This document shows positions 8,952-18,202 of a stretch of 64,000 nt of DNA, piece after piece (the stretch's first letter is position 1; every line of letters begins with the position of its first letter). Under the pieces are notes generated by a model that was given only the letters and a program-made list of their open reading frames with translations, had not been told where the DNA came from and did no database searches. Origin of the DNA: an uncultured Sphingobacteriales bacterium (GTDB lineage: Bacteria > Bacteroidota > Bacteroidia > Chitinophagales > Chitinophagaceae); NCBI GenBank assembly GCA_937991535.1, contig CALKHN010000013.1:62001-126000 (forward strand). The letters are read 5' to 3'. The position numbers and the translations under genes are program-made.

Positions 8952-9083
8952 ATAAATTGGTTTTTCGGTTTACAGTTAATATATACGAATAGTTGCTGTG
9001 ATGGAATGACGATGCCAAAAATAAAGAAATATTTTATTGCGCATGATTTTGAATCCCATGCACCCAAATTAACTGCCTGCCAC

Positions 9084-9111
9084 AAAAAAACCTCCTGCTC
9101 ATTCAGGAGGT
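9084..9111 (-). terminator. Rho-independent terminator of the sigma/anti-sigma/barrel operon
   Basis: On the minus strand ACCTCCTG pairs with CAGGAGGT around a 6-nt loop, followed by seven T. It begins 36 nt past the stop of the beta-barrel gene at 9148. Confidence 0.88.
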
Positions 9112-9147
9112 GATCAAACAACAGGAGAAACGGTATAACCTAAAATT

Positions 9148-9999
9148 TTACCAACTGCTAAAACGCACACCCACTGCGTAAGGATGCTGATCTACCCCAT
9201 ACTGGTGTAAAGGAGTAATGGCGTACGAGCCATAGAGGCGTACGGGGCCCAATCCCAGTTCTGCAATATAGGCGAGTTTCCACCTTTCGAGGTTAAAGTC
9301 GCCTGCAAATTTCTGCTTGCCCAGGTCATCGCTCTTTTGTTTATTTCTTGCACCATACAAATAACTGGCGCTTGCGCCTACGCTAATATTCAATCCACCA
9401 TTTTTATGCCCCGGATTAGGGTTAATATTTAGCATTAGAGGTACAGTTACATAATCAAAAGCCAGTTTATTTCTTTTAAAAGTAATATTCTGCCTTTCCA
9501 CATAAGGATTGGGCGCCTCAATATACCGGATGTCAGATTTGTAGTAATATTTATACAATTCTATTCCCGCACCATATTTAAGGTTAACTACTTGTTTGTA
9601 CAGACTCATGCGCTGCATAAAAAGCCAGACATTAAGGTTGAAGGACCCCGTCTTTACATTAAAATCACTTTCTCCCGCGGGGTGTGCCAGTGTGGAGCCA
9701 TGCACAAAAGATTGGGCCTCTATTGTACCGTAATTTGTTTTATCATCATGATTGGCAAAACCCAGGTCCACAACAAACCAATTGGTAGACACTTTGTTTT
9801 TCCAACGGCTTCTGTGTGTATTCCACTCTTTGTGACGGGTATCTTCACTTTTATCTTCTTTCCCGTTTTTAATAATAATAATAGAGCCTACCCGTAAGGT
9901 ATCGGCAGTGGATTTTTCCTGTAGCGTAGTATCTGTTTGTGCCATTCCTGTAAGGCATAGCAAAACGCCGCCCATCATCATTAGATGTACTTTTTTCAT
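9148..9999 (-). CDS. Outer-membrane beta-barrel protein, unknown role
   Basis: A 283-residue protein with a signal peptide (MKKVHLMMMGGVLLCLTGMAQ). The rest has many alternating amphipathic strands, such as FNLNVWLFMQRMSLY, LAFDYVTVPLMLNINPN and GLNISVGASASYLYG, and it ends in an aromatic residue (GVRFSSW). These features fit a small PorT/OmpW-like barrel in the outer membrane. It is the last gene of a run with the ECF sigma factor and the anti-sigma protein, so it may be a target or sensor of that system. No specific substrate can be proposed. Confidence 0.78.
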   Translation of the reverse strand: MKKVHLMMMGGVLLCLTGMAQTDTTLQEKSTADTLRVGSIIIIKNGKEDKSEDTRHKEWNTHRSRWKNKVSTNWFVVDLGFANHDDKTNYGTIEAQSFVHGSTLAHPAGESDFNVKTGSFNLNVWLFMQRMSLYKQVVNLKYGAGIELYKYYYKSDIRYIEAPNPYVERQNITFKRNKLAFDYVTVPLMLNINPNPGHKNGGLNISVGASASYLYGARNKQKSDDLGKQKFAGDFNLERWKLAYIAELGLGPVRLYGSYAITPLHQYGVDQHPYAVGVRFSSW

Positions 10000-10026
10000 T
10001 TTTGTGGTTTAAAATGGATGAGTTTG

Positions 10027-11181
10027 TTATTTTCTGGTAATTTCAAAACTGGCAACCCGTACAACAGATTGCTTTTCATCGTTGATGCCGGAATTTGTTA
10101 CGTGATCAACAAAGCGGGATGCCTTTCTTAATAATCCACGAAACATTCCTTTTGATCTCTTTTCTGTGTTATCTGTATCTAAAAATGTGATGCCTTCGTC
10201 TGTTTGGGTTATCGCTTCATGCATCATTTCATTGTCTTTGTGCTGAAAGGCAGCCTGGTCAAGGATCAGTGGTTTCACTTCTTCTGAAACAACAGCGGTG
10301 CTTTTGATCATCCTTTTCTTTTTAATGGCCAGCGGAACATGTGCAACAAGTTTTGCAGCCTGGTCAAAGGAAGCAGGCTCATACTCAACAGCCACAGACT
10401 CTTTTATTTGTTCAGCACCTGTAATATTGTTTGTTTGCACCCGTAGCCTGTTCAATGAACCATTGCTGTTCTTTTGTTCTTTGTAAGGCGCCAATACATT
10501 TTTATTAACCGGTTGATCTTTTTCTGCTGCAGCCAACTGCCCGTCAGATCCTTTTATTTCAATTAAAGGTGTGGCTTCGTTTGCTCCTTTACTTTCATTT
10601 TGAGTGGGCTCCCGGGGTGTTAACCGCTCTTCTACTGCTAAGGGCCGTTCTTTTCCCTGGCGCGGAACAACATTGCCGGCATTCATCCATATCCAACTGC
10701 CTATCGCTACAATGGAAGCCGCCGCAACCATTCGTCTCCATTGAAATGAAAATACGCGTGCAGTTGTTTTTTCCGTACGGTGCAATGAATGTTTATCCGC
10801 AAATGCAATTGCTATATCGGGTTGCAATTTTACACGTTGTATCAAAGTGAGTTCAGCTTTCCTTTGCGGGTGCTGAGCAATGAAGTCTTCTACCTCCTTT
10901 TGTTCGGCTTCATTGAGCTCATTGTCTGCATACAGCAAAAAATATTCTTCACAATTGTATGGCGTTATTACAGAAGAAGCAGATTTATATAAGGCTGCTT
11001 TATGCAAAAAGGGTATTGTTTCACCGGCAGAGAGCCGGGTTCGCATAAGGGATCGTAATTCCTCCTTCAGATCGGTATGGAGGGCAACAAAGGCTTCCAC
11101 CACCTTACACTCTTCCACATCCAGTTCATTATCCGCATACAGCAGAAAGAACATTTCGTAATTATGCCTGTTAATTTCCAT
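10027..11181 (-). CDS. Anti-sigma-like membrane protein with duplicated N-terminal domain
   Basis: A 384-residue protein, starting at the ATG at 11179-11181; a GTG at 11202 would add seven residues. Two related segments occupy about residues 3-65 and 75-135. Both read FFLLYADNELD or YFLLYADNELN followed by an E-rich helix and a KAEL/KEEL stretch. One transmembrane helix follows near residue 170 (MVAAASIVAIGSWIWM), and the C-terminal half is a charged, low-complexity, presumably periplasmic region. The gene lies 35 bp after the ECF sigma gene. The duplicated module lacks the His/Cys zinc motif of ZAS anti-sigmas. The anti-sigma role is inferred from layout and position. Confidence 0.75.
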   Translation of the reverse strand: MEINRHNYEMFFLLYADNELDVEECKVVEAFVALHTDLKEELRSLMRTRLSAGETIPFLHKAALYKSASSVITPYNCEEYFLLYADNELNEAEQKEVEDFIAQHPQRKAELTLIQRVKLQPDIAIAFADKHSLHRTEKTTARVFSFQWRRMVAAASIVAIGSWIWMNAGNVVPRQGKERPLAVEERLTPREPTQNESKGANEATPLIEIKGSDGQLAAAEKDQPVNKNVLAPYKEQKNSNGSLNRLRVQTNNITGAEQIKESVAVEYEPASFDQAAKLVAHVPLAIKKKRMIKSTAVVSEEVKPLILDQAAFQHKDNEMMHEAITQTDEGITFLDTDNTEKRSKGMFRGLLRKASRFVDHVTNSGINDEKQSVVRVASFEITRK

Positions 11182-11216
11182 GTTTAATTTTTTTCTTATC
11201 ACTTACCACTTACCAC

Positions 11217-11699
11217 TTATATCACATTTTCAATCTTCACCAGGTATTCTTTTAATTGCAATCTTGCACGATGGAGGTATACTTTTACCTGGCTTTCACT
11301 CAGTCCTGTTATTTTGCCAATTTCTTCGTACGAATAGCCTTCATAATCTTTCAGCATTACCAATGAACGCTGGGTTTCGTTCAATCTTGCCAGGGCTTCC
11401 TCCAGTATTTTTCTTACGCTGTGCTTTGGCTGCGCAATACCAGCATCTTCCCTGAAATCTTCTTTAAAACTTACGCGTTTCCCTTTCCTGATGTGATCAA
11501 TCATTTGATTATAGGCCACAGTAAACAAATATGATTTGCTTTTTTCATACTGCACTTCAGTCCTGTTTCGCCACAGCTTTTCAAATGCCGTTTGTACTAC
11601 ATCCCGGGCATCTTCTTCATGCCTCAGATTTTTCAGGATAAACCTGTATACATTGTCTGCATAGCAGTTAACACATTCATTATACTCTCTTTCGGTCAT
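11217..11699 (-). CDS. ECF-type RNA polymerase sigma factor
   Basis: A 160-residue sigma-70-family protein with region 2 at about residues 5-75 (DNVYRFILKNLRHEEDARDVVQTAFEKLW) and region 4 at about 100-150 (LNETQRSLVMLKDYEGYSYEEIGKITG, then SQVKVYLHRARLQLKEYL). The DARDVVQ stretch and the RTEV/SYLFTVAYN region match Bacteroidota ECF factors. It is transcribed first, followed by the anti-sigma-like gene and the barrel protein, a common envelope-stress or surface-signalling arrangement. Confidence 0.94.
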   Translation of the reverse strand: MTEREYNECVNCYADNVYRFILKNLRHEEDARDVVQTAFEKLWRNRTEVQYEKSKSYLFTVAYNQMIDHIRKGKRVSFKEDFREDAGIAQPKHSVRKILEEALARLNETQRSLVMLKDYEGYSYEEIGKITGLSESQVKVYLHRARLQLKEYLVKIENVI

Positions 11700-11802
11700 A
11701 CAGTCAGTTAAATTCCCTTAAAATTACCTCTCTGATGTGTGATTTTGTTTATAATACGGTTAAACGGCGTAAAAGTTACATCAAAGTAAAATTTAAATGA
11801 CA

Positions 11803-11810
11803 TAGGTTTG
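11803..11810 (+). promoter_or_regulatory. Candidate -7 box for idi
   Basis: TAGGTTTG matches the Bacteroidota -7 consensus TAnnTTTG exactly and lies 32 nt before the GTG start of idi. No convincing -33 TTG is seen at 19 nt. Confidence 0.35.
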
Positions 11811-11842
11811 CAATCAGGCGTTAAATCCTTAAAAATATTGAA

Positions 11843-12397
11843 GTGAACAACCCCGTGCACGATATTATTTTGGTAAATGAAAGAGACGAACAGGTGGGTA
11901 CAATGGGAAAAATGGACGCACACCGCAAGGCACTCCTGCACAGGGCCTTCAGTGTATTTATTTTTAATAATAAAGGAGAAATGTTGTTGCAGCAGCGGGC
12001 GCGGAATAAATATCATAGCGCGGGCTTGTGGACAAATGCATGTTGCAGCCATCCCATACCAGGTGAAACCACTCTGGCCGGTGCTCAAAGGCGGTTAAAA
12101 GAGGAACTTGGTTTTGTTGTGCCTTTGCAGAAAGCATTTGATTTCATATATAAAGCCGGATTTGATAATGGCCTTACAGAAAATGAGTTTGACCACGTAT
12201 TTATTGGTGAATATAATGGAGAAATTCGGCCTGACCCTTCGGAAGTAAGTGCGTTCTGTTATAAATCAATGGACGTGATCCGGAAAGAACTGGAAGCAGA
12301 TCCGGAGAAATATACGGCATGGTTTGCTATTGCTTTTCCACTTCTTGAAGCATATAGAAAAAGGAATTTGAATAAGCAAACAGACAAGACCCGGTAA
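11843..12397 (+). CDS. idi: Isopentenyl-diphosphate delta-isomerase, type 1
   Basis: Interconverts IPP and DMAPP for isoprenoid synthesis (menaquinone, undecaprenyl phosphate). The 184-residue Nudix-fold protein has the family landmarks LHRAFSVFIFNNKGEMLLQQRA, LWTNACCSHP with the catalytic Cys region, the Nudix-like helix AGAQRRLKEELGF, and NEFDHVFIGEY carrying the catalytic Glu. It starts with GTG, because no in-frame ATG precedes the conserved N-terminus. It is divergent from the sigma operon and convergent with korA. Confidence 0.95.
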   Translation: MNNPVHDIILVNERDEQVGTMGKMDAHRKALLHRAFSVFIFNNKGEMLLQQRARNKYHSAGLWTNACCSHPIPGETTLAGAQRRLKEELGFVVPLQKAFDFIYKAGFDNGLTENEFDHVFIGEYNGEIRPDPSEVSAFCYKSMDVIRKELEADPEKYTAWFAIAFPLLEAYRKRNLNKQTDKTR

Positions 12398-12454
12398 GAT
12401 TTTTAAAATGATCGTGAACAACCATAAACGGCAAAGCTCAAAACCAGTTGCAGG

Positions 12455-14302
12455 CTAAGCCAGCATTTTCTTCATCACTTCTGTTAATTCGCCTTTGGTA
12501 ATAGGTATACCCATAATTTTATTATAGGCTTTGGCGTCTACCAGGTATTTGTCGCGTATAATTTTAATAAGCTGGCCATTATTGATCTCAGGAATAAGCA
12601 CCTGTTCAAAATTTTTAATGATATCCCCCAGATTGCGTGGAAAAGGCCGTAAATAGCGGATATGCGCATGGGAAACTTCATATCCCTGAAATTTCAGCTC
12701 AGCAACGGCGCTTTTTATAACTCCGTAAGTAGAGCCCCAGCCAATCACCAGCAATTTTCCTTTTTCCGCACCGCTGTCTAATCGTTGTTCAGGAATATCC
12801 GCGGCTATCTTATCTACCTTTTCTTCCCTGATTTTTACCATTAACTGATGATTTTCAGGATCATAGCTTACATTTCCTGTGATATTTTGCTTTTCAATAC
12901 CGCCAATACGGTGCTCCAGCCCAGGTGTACCCGGTACTACCCATGAGCGAACCAGTTTTTCATCGCGCAGATAAGGATGATATTTTTCTTCTCCATGTCC
13001 CAGTTCTGTTTTAAAATGAACCGGTACTTCCGGTAAGTCTACAGTTTGGGGGAAGCGCCAGGGCTCGGCTCCGTTGGCAATATAACCGTCACTTAAAAAA
13101 ATGATAGGAGTCATATGCTGCACCGAAATACGGCAGGCTTCATATATTGCGTTGAAACAATCATGTGGCGAAGAAGCAGCAACAACAGGCATGGGACATT
13201 CCCCGTTTCTCCCATAATATGCCTGCAATAAATCACTTTGCTCTGTTTTGGTAGGTAAGCCGGTAGAAGGTCCTCCGCGTTGAACATCTATTATAACCAG
13301 GGGAATTTCAAGCATCACAGCCAGTCCCATTGCTTCGGTTTTTAAAGCCATCCCCGGACCCGAAGTGGTAGTAACCCCCAGGCTTCCACCATATGCCGCC
13401 CCAATGGCGGCGGAAATTCCTGCAATTTCATCTTCGGCCTGGAAAGTACGTATACCAAATGATTTATGTCGGCTGAGTTCATGCAAAATATCGGAAGCCG
13501 GTGTAATAGGATAAGAGCCCAGGAATAAAGGCAGCCCGGTTTTTTGTGAAAAAGCGATCAGTCCGTATGTGAGTGCCTGGTTACCCATAATGGAGCGGTA
13601 AGTACCGCTTTCCATGCGAGCTTTAGCTACTGTATAAGTAGTACTAAAAGCCTCCGTGGTATCGCCATAATTGTATCCGGCTTTAAGCACTTTTATATTG
13701 CTCTCAAATATTTCGGGTTTCTTTCCAAATTTTTCCCCGATGAACTGAATTGTATTATCTAAGTTGCGGTTGTACATCCAGTATAAAAAGCCCAGCACAA
13801 ACATATTCTTTGCCCTGTCTTTTTCCTTTGTACCCATGGTAATATCCTTCAATGCCTCACGGGTCATTTTGGTAACATCCATTTTTATCACCTCATAACT
13901 GCTGAGGCTATCGTCTTCTAAGGGATTGATACCATCGGGATAATTGGCCAGCCTGAGATTTTTAACATCGAAACCATCAGTATTGGCAATTATCCTTCCT
14001 CCTTTTTTCAGCGACTTCAAATTTACTTTCAAAGCTGCGGCATTCATCGCCACCAGCACATCGCATTCATCGCCGGGCGTATACACCATATCACTTGAAA
14101 AACGCAACTGGTATCCGCTCACGCCGGGTAAGGTTCCCTGAGGAGCGCGAATTTCAGCAGGGAAATCGGGGAAAGTAGCTAAATCTATACCCAACAGGGC
14201 AGTATTATTAGTAAACTGACTCCCCGTAAGCTGCATACCATCTCCACTGTCTCCTGCAAATTTGATCACTACTTCCTGTAATACTTCTGTTTTTGTAGCC
14301 AT
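12455..14302 (-). CDS. korA: 2-oxoacid:ferredoxin oxidoreductase, fused gamma-alpha subunit (2-oxoglutarate type)
   Basis: A 615-residue subunit of a thiamine-diphosphate, iron-sulfur 2-oxoacid oxidoreductase, probably 2-oxoglutarate to succinyl-CoA with reduction of ferredoxin. The N-terminal gamma domain (about 1-190) has KFAGDSGDGMQLTGSQF and TLPGVSGYQLRFSS. The alpha pyrimidine-binding domain (about 215-430) has GNQALTYGLIAF, LGSYPITPASDILHEL, EDEIAGISAAIGAAYGG and TTTSGPGMALKTEA. The C-terminal domain II ends near GELTEVMKKML. The beta subunit (ThDP and 4Fe-4S binding), normally adjacent, is absent on both sides. 2-Oxoglutarate specificity is by resemblance. Confidence 0.92.
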   Translation of the reverse strand: MATKTEVLQEVVIKFAGDSGDGMQLTGSQFTNNTALLGIDLATFPDFPAEIRAPQGTLPGVSGYQLRFSSDMVYTPGDECDVLVAMNAAALKVNLKSLKKGGRIIANTDGFDVKNLRLANYPDGINPLEDDSLSSYEVIKMDVTKMTREALKDITMGTKEKDRAKNMFVLGFLYWMYNRNLDNTIQFIGEKFGKKPEIFESNIKVLKAGYNYGDTTEAFSTTYTVAKARMESGTYRSIMGNQALTYGLIAFSQKTGLPLFLGSYPITPASDILHELSRHKSFGIRTFQAEDEIAGISAAIGAAYGGSLGVTTTSGPGMALKTEAMGLAVMLEIPLVIIDVQRGGPSTGLPTKTEQSDLLQAYYGRNGECPMPVVAASSPHDCFNAIYEACRISVQHMTPIIFLSDGYIANGAEPWRFPQTVDLPEVPVHFKTELGHGEEKYHPYLRDEKLVRSWVVPGTPGLEHRIGGIEKQNITGNVSYDPENHQLMVKIREEKVDKIAADIPEQRLDSGAEKGKLLVIGWGSTYGVIKSAVAELKFQGYEVSHAHIRYLRPFPRNLGDIIKNFEQVLIPEINNGQLIKIIRDKYLVDAKAYNKIMGIPITKGELTEVMKKMLA

Positions 14303-14327
14303 TATTCTCTATTTAAATGAAACTTGG

Positions 14328-14363
14328 CAAAGTTAGTTCAACATGTATTTGCTCAGGCAAAAA
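14328..14363 (-). promoter_or_regulatory. Candidate promoter of korA
   Basis: On the minus strand TTTTTG (14358-14363) is followed after 22 nt by TAACTTTG (14328-14335), an exact -7 consensus, 25 nt upstream of the korA ATG. The spacing is slightly longer than the usual 19. Confidence 0.45.
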
Positions 14364-14459
14364 TTTACGTCATGAGTTTGTCTGAATATTCGCCCTGCAG
14401 ATAAGATTTTGCGGCCTCCTTTAAAATTTATTAATTCGCTGCTTTAATCTACTATTATA

Positions 14460-15677
14460 GTGCTTTCTGTAATTATCGTTAACTACAATGTAAAATACTT
14501 TCTTGAGCAATGTCTCTACTCTGTTTACAAGGCGGGGAAACATATTAATATGGAAGTAATAGTGGTTGACAATCATTCTGCAGACGGCAGCCGCGATTAT
14601 CTGGAAGAGGCTTTCACACAGGTGCAATTTTATTGGCTTAGCGAAAACCTGGGTTTTGCAAAAGCTTGTAATTTGGGCTTAATGCATTCCAAAGGGGAGC
14701 ATATTCTTTTTTTAAACCCAGATACCATTGTTGGTGAAGACTGCTTTGAAAAATGTATTGATTTTTTAAAATCACACCCGCAAGCCGGCGCCCTGGGTGT
14801 GCGTATGATTAACGAATCGGGCCATTTTTTAAAGGAAAGCAAAAGGGCTTTCCCTTCCCCGGCAACTTCTTTTTTTAAGCTTACCGGGGTTGCCCGTTTA
14901 TTTCCACATTCCGGAACCTTTGCAAAATACTATCTGGGCAACTTAAGCGAACATCAGGTTCATGAAGCAGATGTACTTGCAGGCGCTTTTATGATGATAA
15001 AGAAAGCTGTACTGGATATTACCGGTGGCTTTGATGAAGCTTTTTTTATGTATGGCGAGGATATTGATCTGAGCTACCGGATTCAAATGAAAGGATATAG
15101 AAATTATTATTATCCCGGAGTAACCATACTTCATTTCAAGGGAAAAAGTACTCCTCAGAAAAACATACGTTTTGTGCGCATATTTTACCAGGCCATGCGT
15201 GTTTTTGCTAATAAACATTATGGCACGCGCAGCGGCGTTTTATATAATGTTTGCATACAAGTAGCCATATGGATGAGGGCAGCTATAGCGGGTTTGCTGT
15301 ACTGGATAAAAAATAACGCAAACATAGTTAAAAAGCAATTTAATAAAATACAAAACCAGGGAAGTCCAATACGGGTACTTGTTATAGGTGAAGAGGAGGA
15401 TTATAAAGAGGTATTGGCATTGATAAACAATACAAATAGCGGGAAGAACTGTCAAACTGATCTTTTGCCGATGGAGCAAAATACCGCGGGAAACCACAGT
15501 AACATGGCCGTCATATTAAAAAAAGACAATATTAAAAACATTGTTATTTGTGAAGGGAAATACGCGTTCGGGGAAATAATAAGGTTACTAGAACGGCTGA
15601 ACAGCACGGGAATAACGGTTGGAATACATGCCCGGGGGAGTAAAGGCATAGCCGGGGAGCTGTTTATGCGGCAATGA
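14460..15677 (+). CDS. GT2 glycosyltransferase with C-terminal Rossmann-like extension
   Basis: A 405-residue inverting glycosyltransferase that starts with GTG, so that the protein begins SVIIVNYN, the first strand of the GT-A fold. It shows VVDNHSADGS near 36, LFLNPDT near 83 (nucleotide-sugar/metal binding), AGAFMMIKKAV, and GGFDEAFFMYGEDIDLSYR near 189-207. This is the rhamnosyltransferase-like GT2 pattern. A hydrophobic helix lies near 260-282. Residues from about 303 (IRVLVIGEEEDY) to the end look like a small nucleotide-binding domain as in polyprenyl-phosphate sugar transferases. Probably surface polysaccharide synthesis. The acceptor is unknown. Confidence 0.88.
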   Translation: MLSVIIVNYNVKYFLEQCLYSVYKAGKHINMEVIVVDNHSADGSRDYLEEAFTQVQFYWLSENLGFAKACNLGLMHSKGEHILFLNPDTIVGEDCFEKCIDFLKSHPQAGALGVRMINESGHFLKESKRAFPSPATSFFKLTGVARLFPHSGTFAKYYLGNLSEHQVHEADVLAGAFMMIKKAVLDITGGFDEAFFMYGEDIDLSYRIQMKGYRNYYYPGVTILHFKGKSTPQKNIRFVRIFYQAMRVFANKHYGTRSGVLYNVCIQVAIWMRAAIAGLLYWIKNNANIVKKQFNKIQNQGSPIRVLVIGEEEDYKEVLALINNTNSGKNCQTDLLPMEQNTAGNHSNMAVILKKDNIKNIVICEGKYAFGEIIRLLERLNSTGITVGIHARGSKGIAGELFMRQ

Positions 15678-15867
15678 AAGACATTGTACAGAACACGCAA
15701 TAAAATATTTATTATTATTTGAAGTTTATACTTTAGGAGCTCAGGGGAGTACAAAAAACTAAATTTGCAGCGCTTACAGCGTCAAAAGCTACAGGAATTT
15801 AGGCACATACAAACTAGTGTCATACATTTGCCCGTTAACAAAATATCATTTAACCCATCTCTATTCA

Positions 15868-17394
15868 ATGGGGCTTATTGAAATACCGATTCCTAAAACA
15901 ATTGCAAGAACATTAAAATTGCACGCGGGACCGCAACAGCGGCAACAGGGCCGTGTTTTAAAAAAATTATTAAAAAAAGCAAGATACACCGAGTTTGGTC
16001 AAACCTATCATTTTGATGAAATATTGCTGCACAAGCATCCTGAGAAGATGTTTCAACAACGTGTTCCTGTTTTTGATTATGACAGCATCTACAGGGAGTG
16101 GTGGCACCGTACATTAGACGGTATTCCCGATGTATGCTGGCCCGGGAAAATTGAATTTTTTGCACTTAGCTCCGGCACTTCGGGATCTGCCAGTAAATAT
16201 ATACCCATTACCAATGATCTGATGCGGGGCAACCGTATTGTAATGATCAAGCAAATGCTTACGCTGCGCAATTACGAAAATATACCTGTGCGGTCTATTC
16301 GCAAAGGCTGGCTCATGCTGGGGGGAAGTACAGATCTGCAAAAAGGACCCGGCTACTATTCGGGCGACCTGAGTGGGATTACGGCAAAAAAAGTTCCTTT
16401 CTGGTTTACTCCTTTTTATAAACCCGGGAAAAAAATTGCACGTACCAAAGACTGGAATACCAAACTGGATGAGGTAGTTGAGCAGGCGCCTCACTGGGAT
16501 ATAGGATTTGTGGTAGGTGTTCCGGCATGGATCCAGATGTGTATGGAGATGATTATAGAAAGGTATCACCTGAAGAACATACATGAAATATGGCCCAATC
16601 TTGCTTTTTATGTACACGGTGGTGTAGCATTTAATCCATATAAAAAGGGGTTTGAAAAATTGCTGGGTAAACCGCTTACCTATATTGAAACGTACCTTGC
16701 CTCAGAAGGTTTTGTCGCTTACCAGGACAGGCAGAATGGAAAGGGCATGAAATTAAGCACCAATGAGCATATCTTTCTTGAATTCGTTCCTTTCAATAAT
16801 CAAAATTTCGACCCCGAAGGGAATATTAAAGCCAGTGCACAGGCATTGCTTTTGGATGAAGTGGAAGAAGAAAAGGATTATGCTATTTTACTGAGCACTT
16901 CCGCGGGGGCTTGGAGATATCTTATTGGAGACACTGTAAGGTTCACAGATAAAAAAAGATCGGAGATAATTATTACCGGAAGAACAAAACATTTCCTAAG
17001 CCTGGTAGGGGAGCACCTGAGTGTTGATAATATGAATAAAGCCATTCAGCTGGCGGGGCAGCAAATGAATATTTCTATTCCCGAATTTACGGTGGCGGGC
17101 ATTCCCTATGAATCATTTTTTGCACATCACTGGTATGTTGCCTGTAACGATGCTGTAGATGCAGAAAAGCTGCGTGTGGCTATAGACAATAATCTGAAAG
17201 ACCTGAATGATGATTATGCTGTTGAAAGAAGGAGCGCATTGAAGGAGGTGTTGCTGACTGTTTTGTCTGAAAAAAACTTTATGACGTTTATGCAGCAAAA
17301 GGGCAAGCTGGGCGGGCAGCACAAGTTTCCCAGGGTTATGAAAGGAAAGATGCTGGAAGAATGGCAGCAATTTATTACTTCTGCAACCATATAA
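15868..17394 (+). CDS. GH3-family acyl-acid amido synthetase-like protein
   Basis: A 508-residue adenylate-forming enzyme of the GH3 (auxin-responsive) family, which in plants joins amino acids to acyl acids through an acyl-AMP. Visible motifs are FFALSSGTSGSASKYIPIT (P-loop-like ATP site near residue 115), YIETYLASEGFVAYQD in the middle, and WRYLIGDTVRFT followed by IIITGRTKHFLSLVGEHLS, the conserved C-terminal hinge. The ATG at 15868 starts the usual MGLIEIPIPKTIARTLKLH; an upstream GTG would add 17 residues. A TAAATTTG box is at 15760-15767. The next gene, 99 bp on, is a LysE-type exporter. The physiological substrate of bacterial GH3 proteins is unknown. Confidence 0.9.
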   Translation: MGLIEIPIPKTIARTLKLHAGPQQRQQGRVLKKLLKKARYTEFGQTYHFDEILLHKHPEKMFQQRVPVFDYDSIYREWWHRTLDGIPDVCWPGKIEFFALSSGTSGSASKYIPITNDLMRGNRIVMIKQMLTLRNYENIPVRSIRKGWLMLGGSTDLQKGPGYYSGDLSGITAKKVPFWFTPFYKPGKKIARTKDWNTKLDEVVEQAPHWDIGFVVGVPAWIQMCMEMIIERYHLKNIHEIWPNLAFYVHGGVAFNPYKKGFEKLLGKPLTYIETYLASEGFVAYQDRQNGKGMKLSTNEHIFLEFVPFNNQNFDPEGNIKASAQALLLDEVEEEKDYAILLSTSAGAWRYLIGDTVRFTDKKRSEIIITGRTKHFLSLVGEHLSVDNMNKAIQLAGQQMNISIPEFTVAGIPYESFFAHHWYVACNDAVDAEKLRVAIDNNLKDLNDDYAVERRSALKEVLLTVLSEKNFMTFMQQKGKLGGQHKFPRVMKGKMLEEWQQFITSATI

Positions 17395-17493
17395 ACGATC
17401 GTTCTGGCTTTTAGTTAACGGTTTTTTACAAAAACGGTTAACGATGGTTTCTTACATTTATACCTTCAAATTGATGAATCTAAAAGATAAATC

Positions 17494-18135
17494 ATGATTG
17501 AGGCCCTTTTGAAAGGATTGGCTTTGGGGTTAATTTTAGCCTTATCTGTAGGTCCGGTTATTTTTACTATAATCAAACAAAGTATTTACAATGGTCATGA
17601 AGGTGGTTTTAGTTTTGTGGCAGGGGTATGGATAAGTGACATTGTTCTGGTAATATTAAGCAATGCCTTTACCGAATTGGTAAAGGAATTGCTGGAATAT
17701 AAAAAGCTGATCGGCTATACCGGAAGTTCGTTTTTGCTGGCCATGGGCATATATTATCTTTTTTTTAAAAAAATTAAGATCAGGACAAACGGTGGCGGGC
17801 TGGAAGTTAAATTAGACAGGAAGGATCATACCCAGATCTTTCTGTCCGGGTTTCTGATCAACACCCTCAATCCAAGCGTTATTATTTTTTGGCTCGTGAA
17901 CGCTACTGCCTTTGCGGTTACCCACACAGTTCAGCAGCGCATCATAATTTTTACCACATGCATATTATTCAATATACTGGCAGATGCGGCAAAAGTATTG
18001 CTGGCGGGCAGCCTGCGCAAGAGGTTAACCGTACACAACATTTCATTGATCACTAAAATTTCGGGGGGTATCCTGATCGGGTTCGCCTTTGCCCTTATAT
18101 ACGGCATAATTTTTTGGAGCGATAAGGTGCATTAA
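17494..18135 (+). CDS. LysE/RhtB-family amino-acid exporter
   Basis: A 213-residue inner-membrane protein with about six transmembrane segments. The first segment contains LGLILALSVGPVIFTIIKQSI, the hallmark of LysE/RhtB exporters, where the G-P-x4 motif sits in helix 1. GFSFVAGVWISDIVLVILSN and FLINTLNPSVIIFWLVNAT (helix 4, NP motif) follow. The family exports amino acids or their derivatives by exchange with protons. It follows the GH3 gene on the same strand, so a common transcript is likely. The substrate is not known. Confidence 0.9.
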   Translation: MIEALLKGLALGLILALSVGPVIFTIIKQSIYNGHEGGFSFVAGVWISDIVLVILSNAFTELVKELLEYKKLIGYTGSSFLLAMGIYYLFFKKIKIRTNGGGLEVKLDRKDHTQIFLSGFLINTLNPSVIIFWLVNATAFAVTHTVQQRIIIFTTCILFNILADAAKVLLAGSLRKRLTVHNISLITKISGGILIGFAFALIYGIIFWSDKVH

Positions 18136-18140
18136 GTTTA

Positions 18141-18159
18141 CAGGGTGCAGGTTACAGGG
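18141..18159. repeat. Dispersed repeat, 19 bp identical to 1510-1528
   Basis: CAGGGTGCAGGTTACAGGG is the exact reverse complement of the sequence at 1510-1528. It lies in the short spacer right after the LysE stop. Confidence 0.7.
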
Positions 18160-18202
18160 TGTCTGGTCAAAAAGCCTCAGCTATAAAATATAAATTTATT
18201 TC

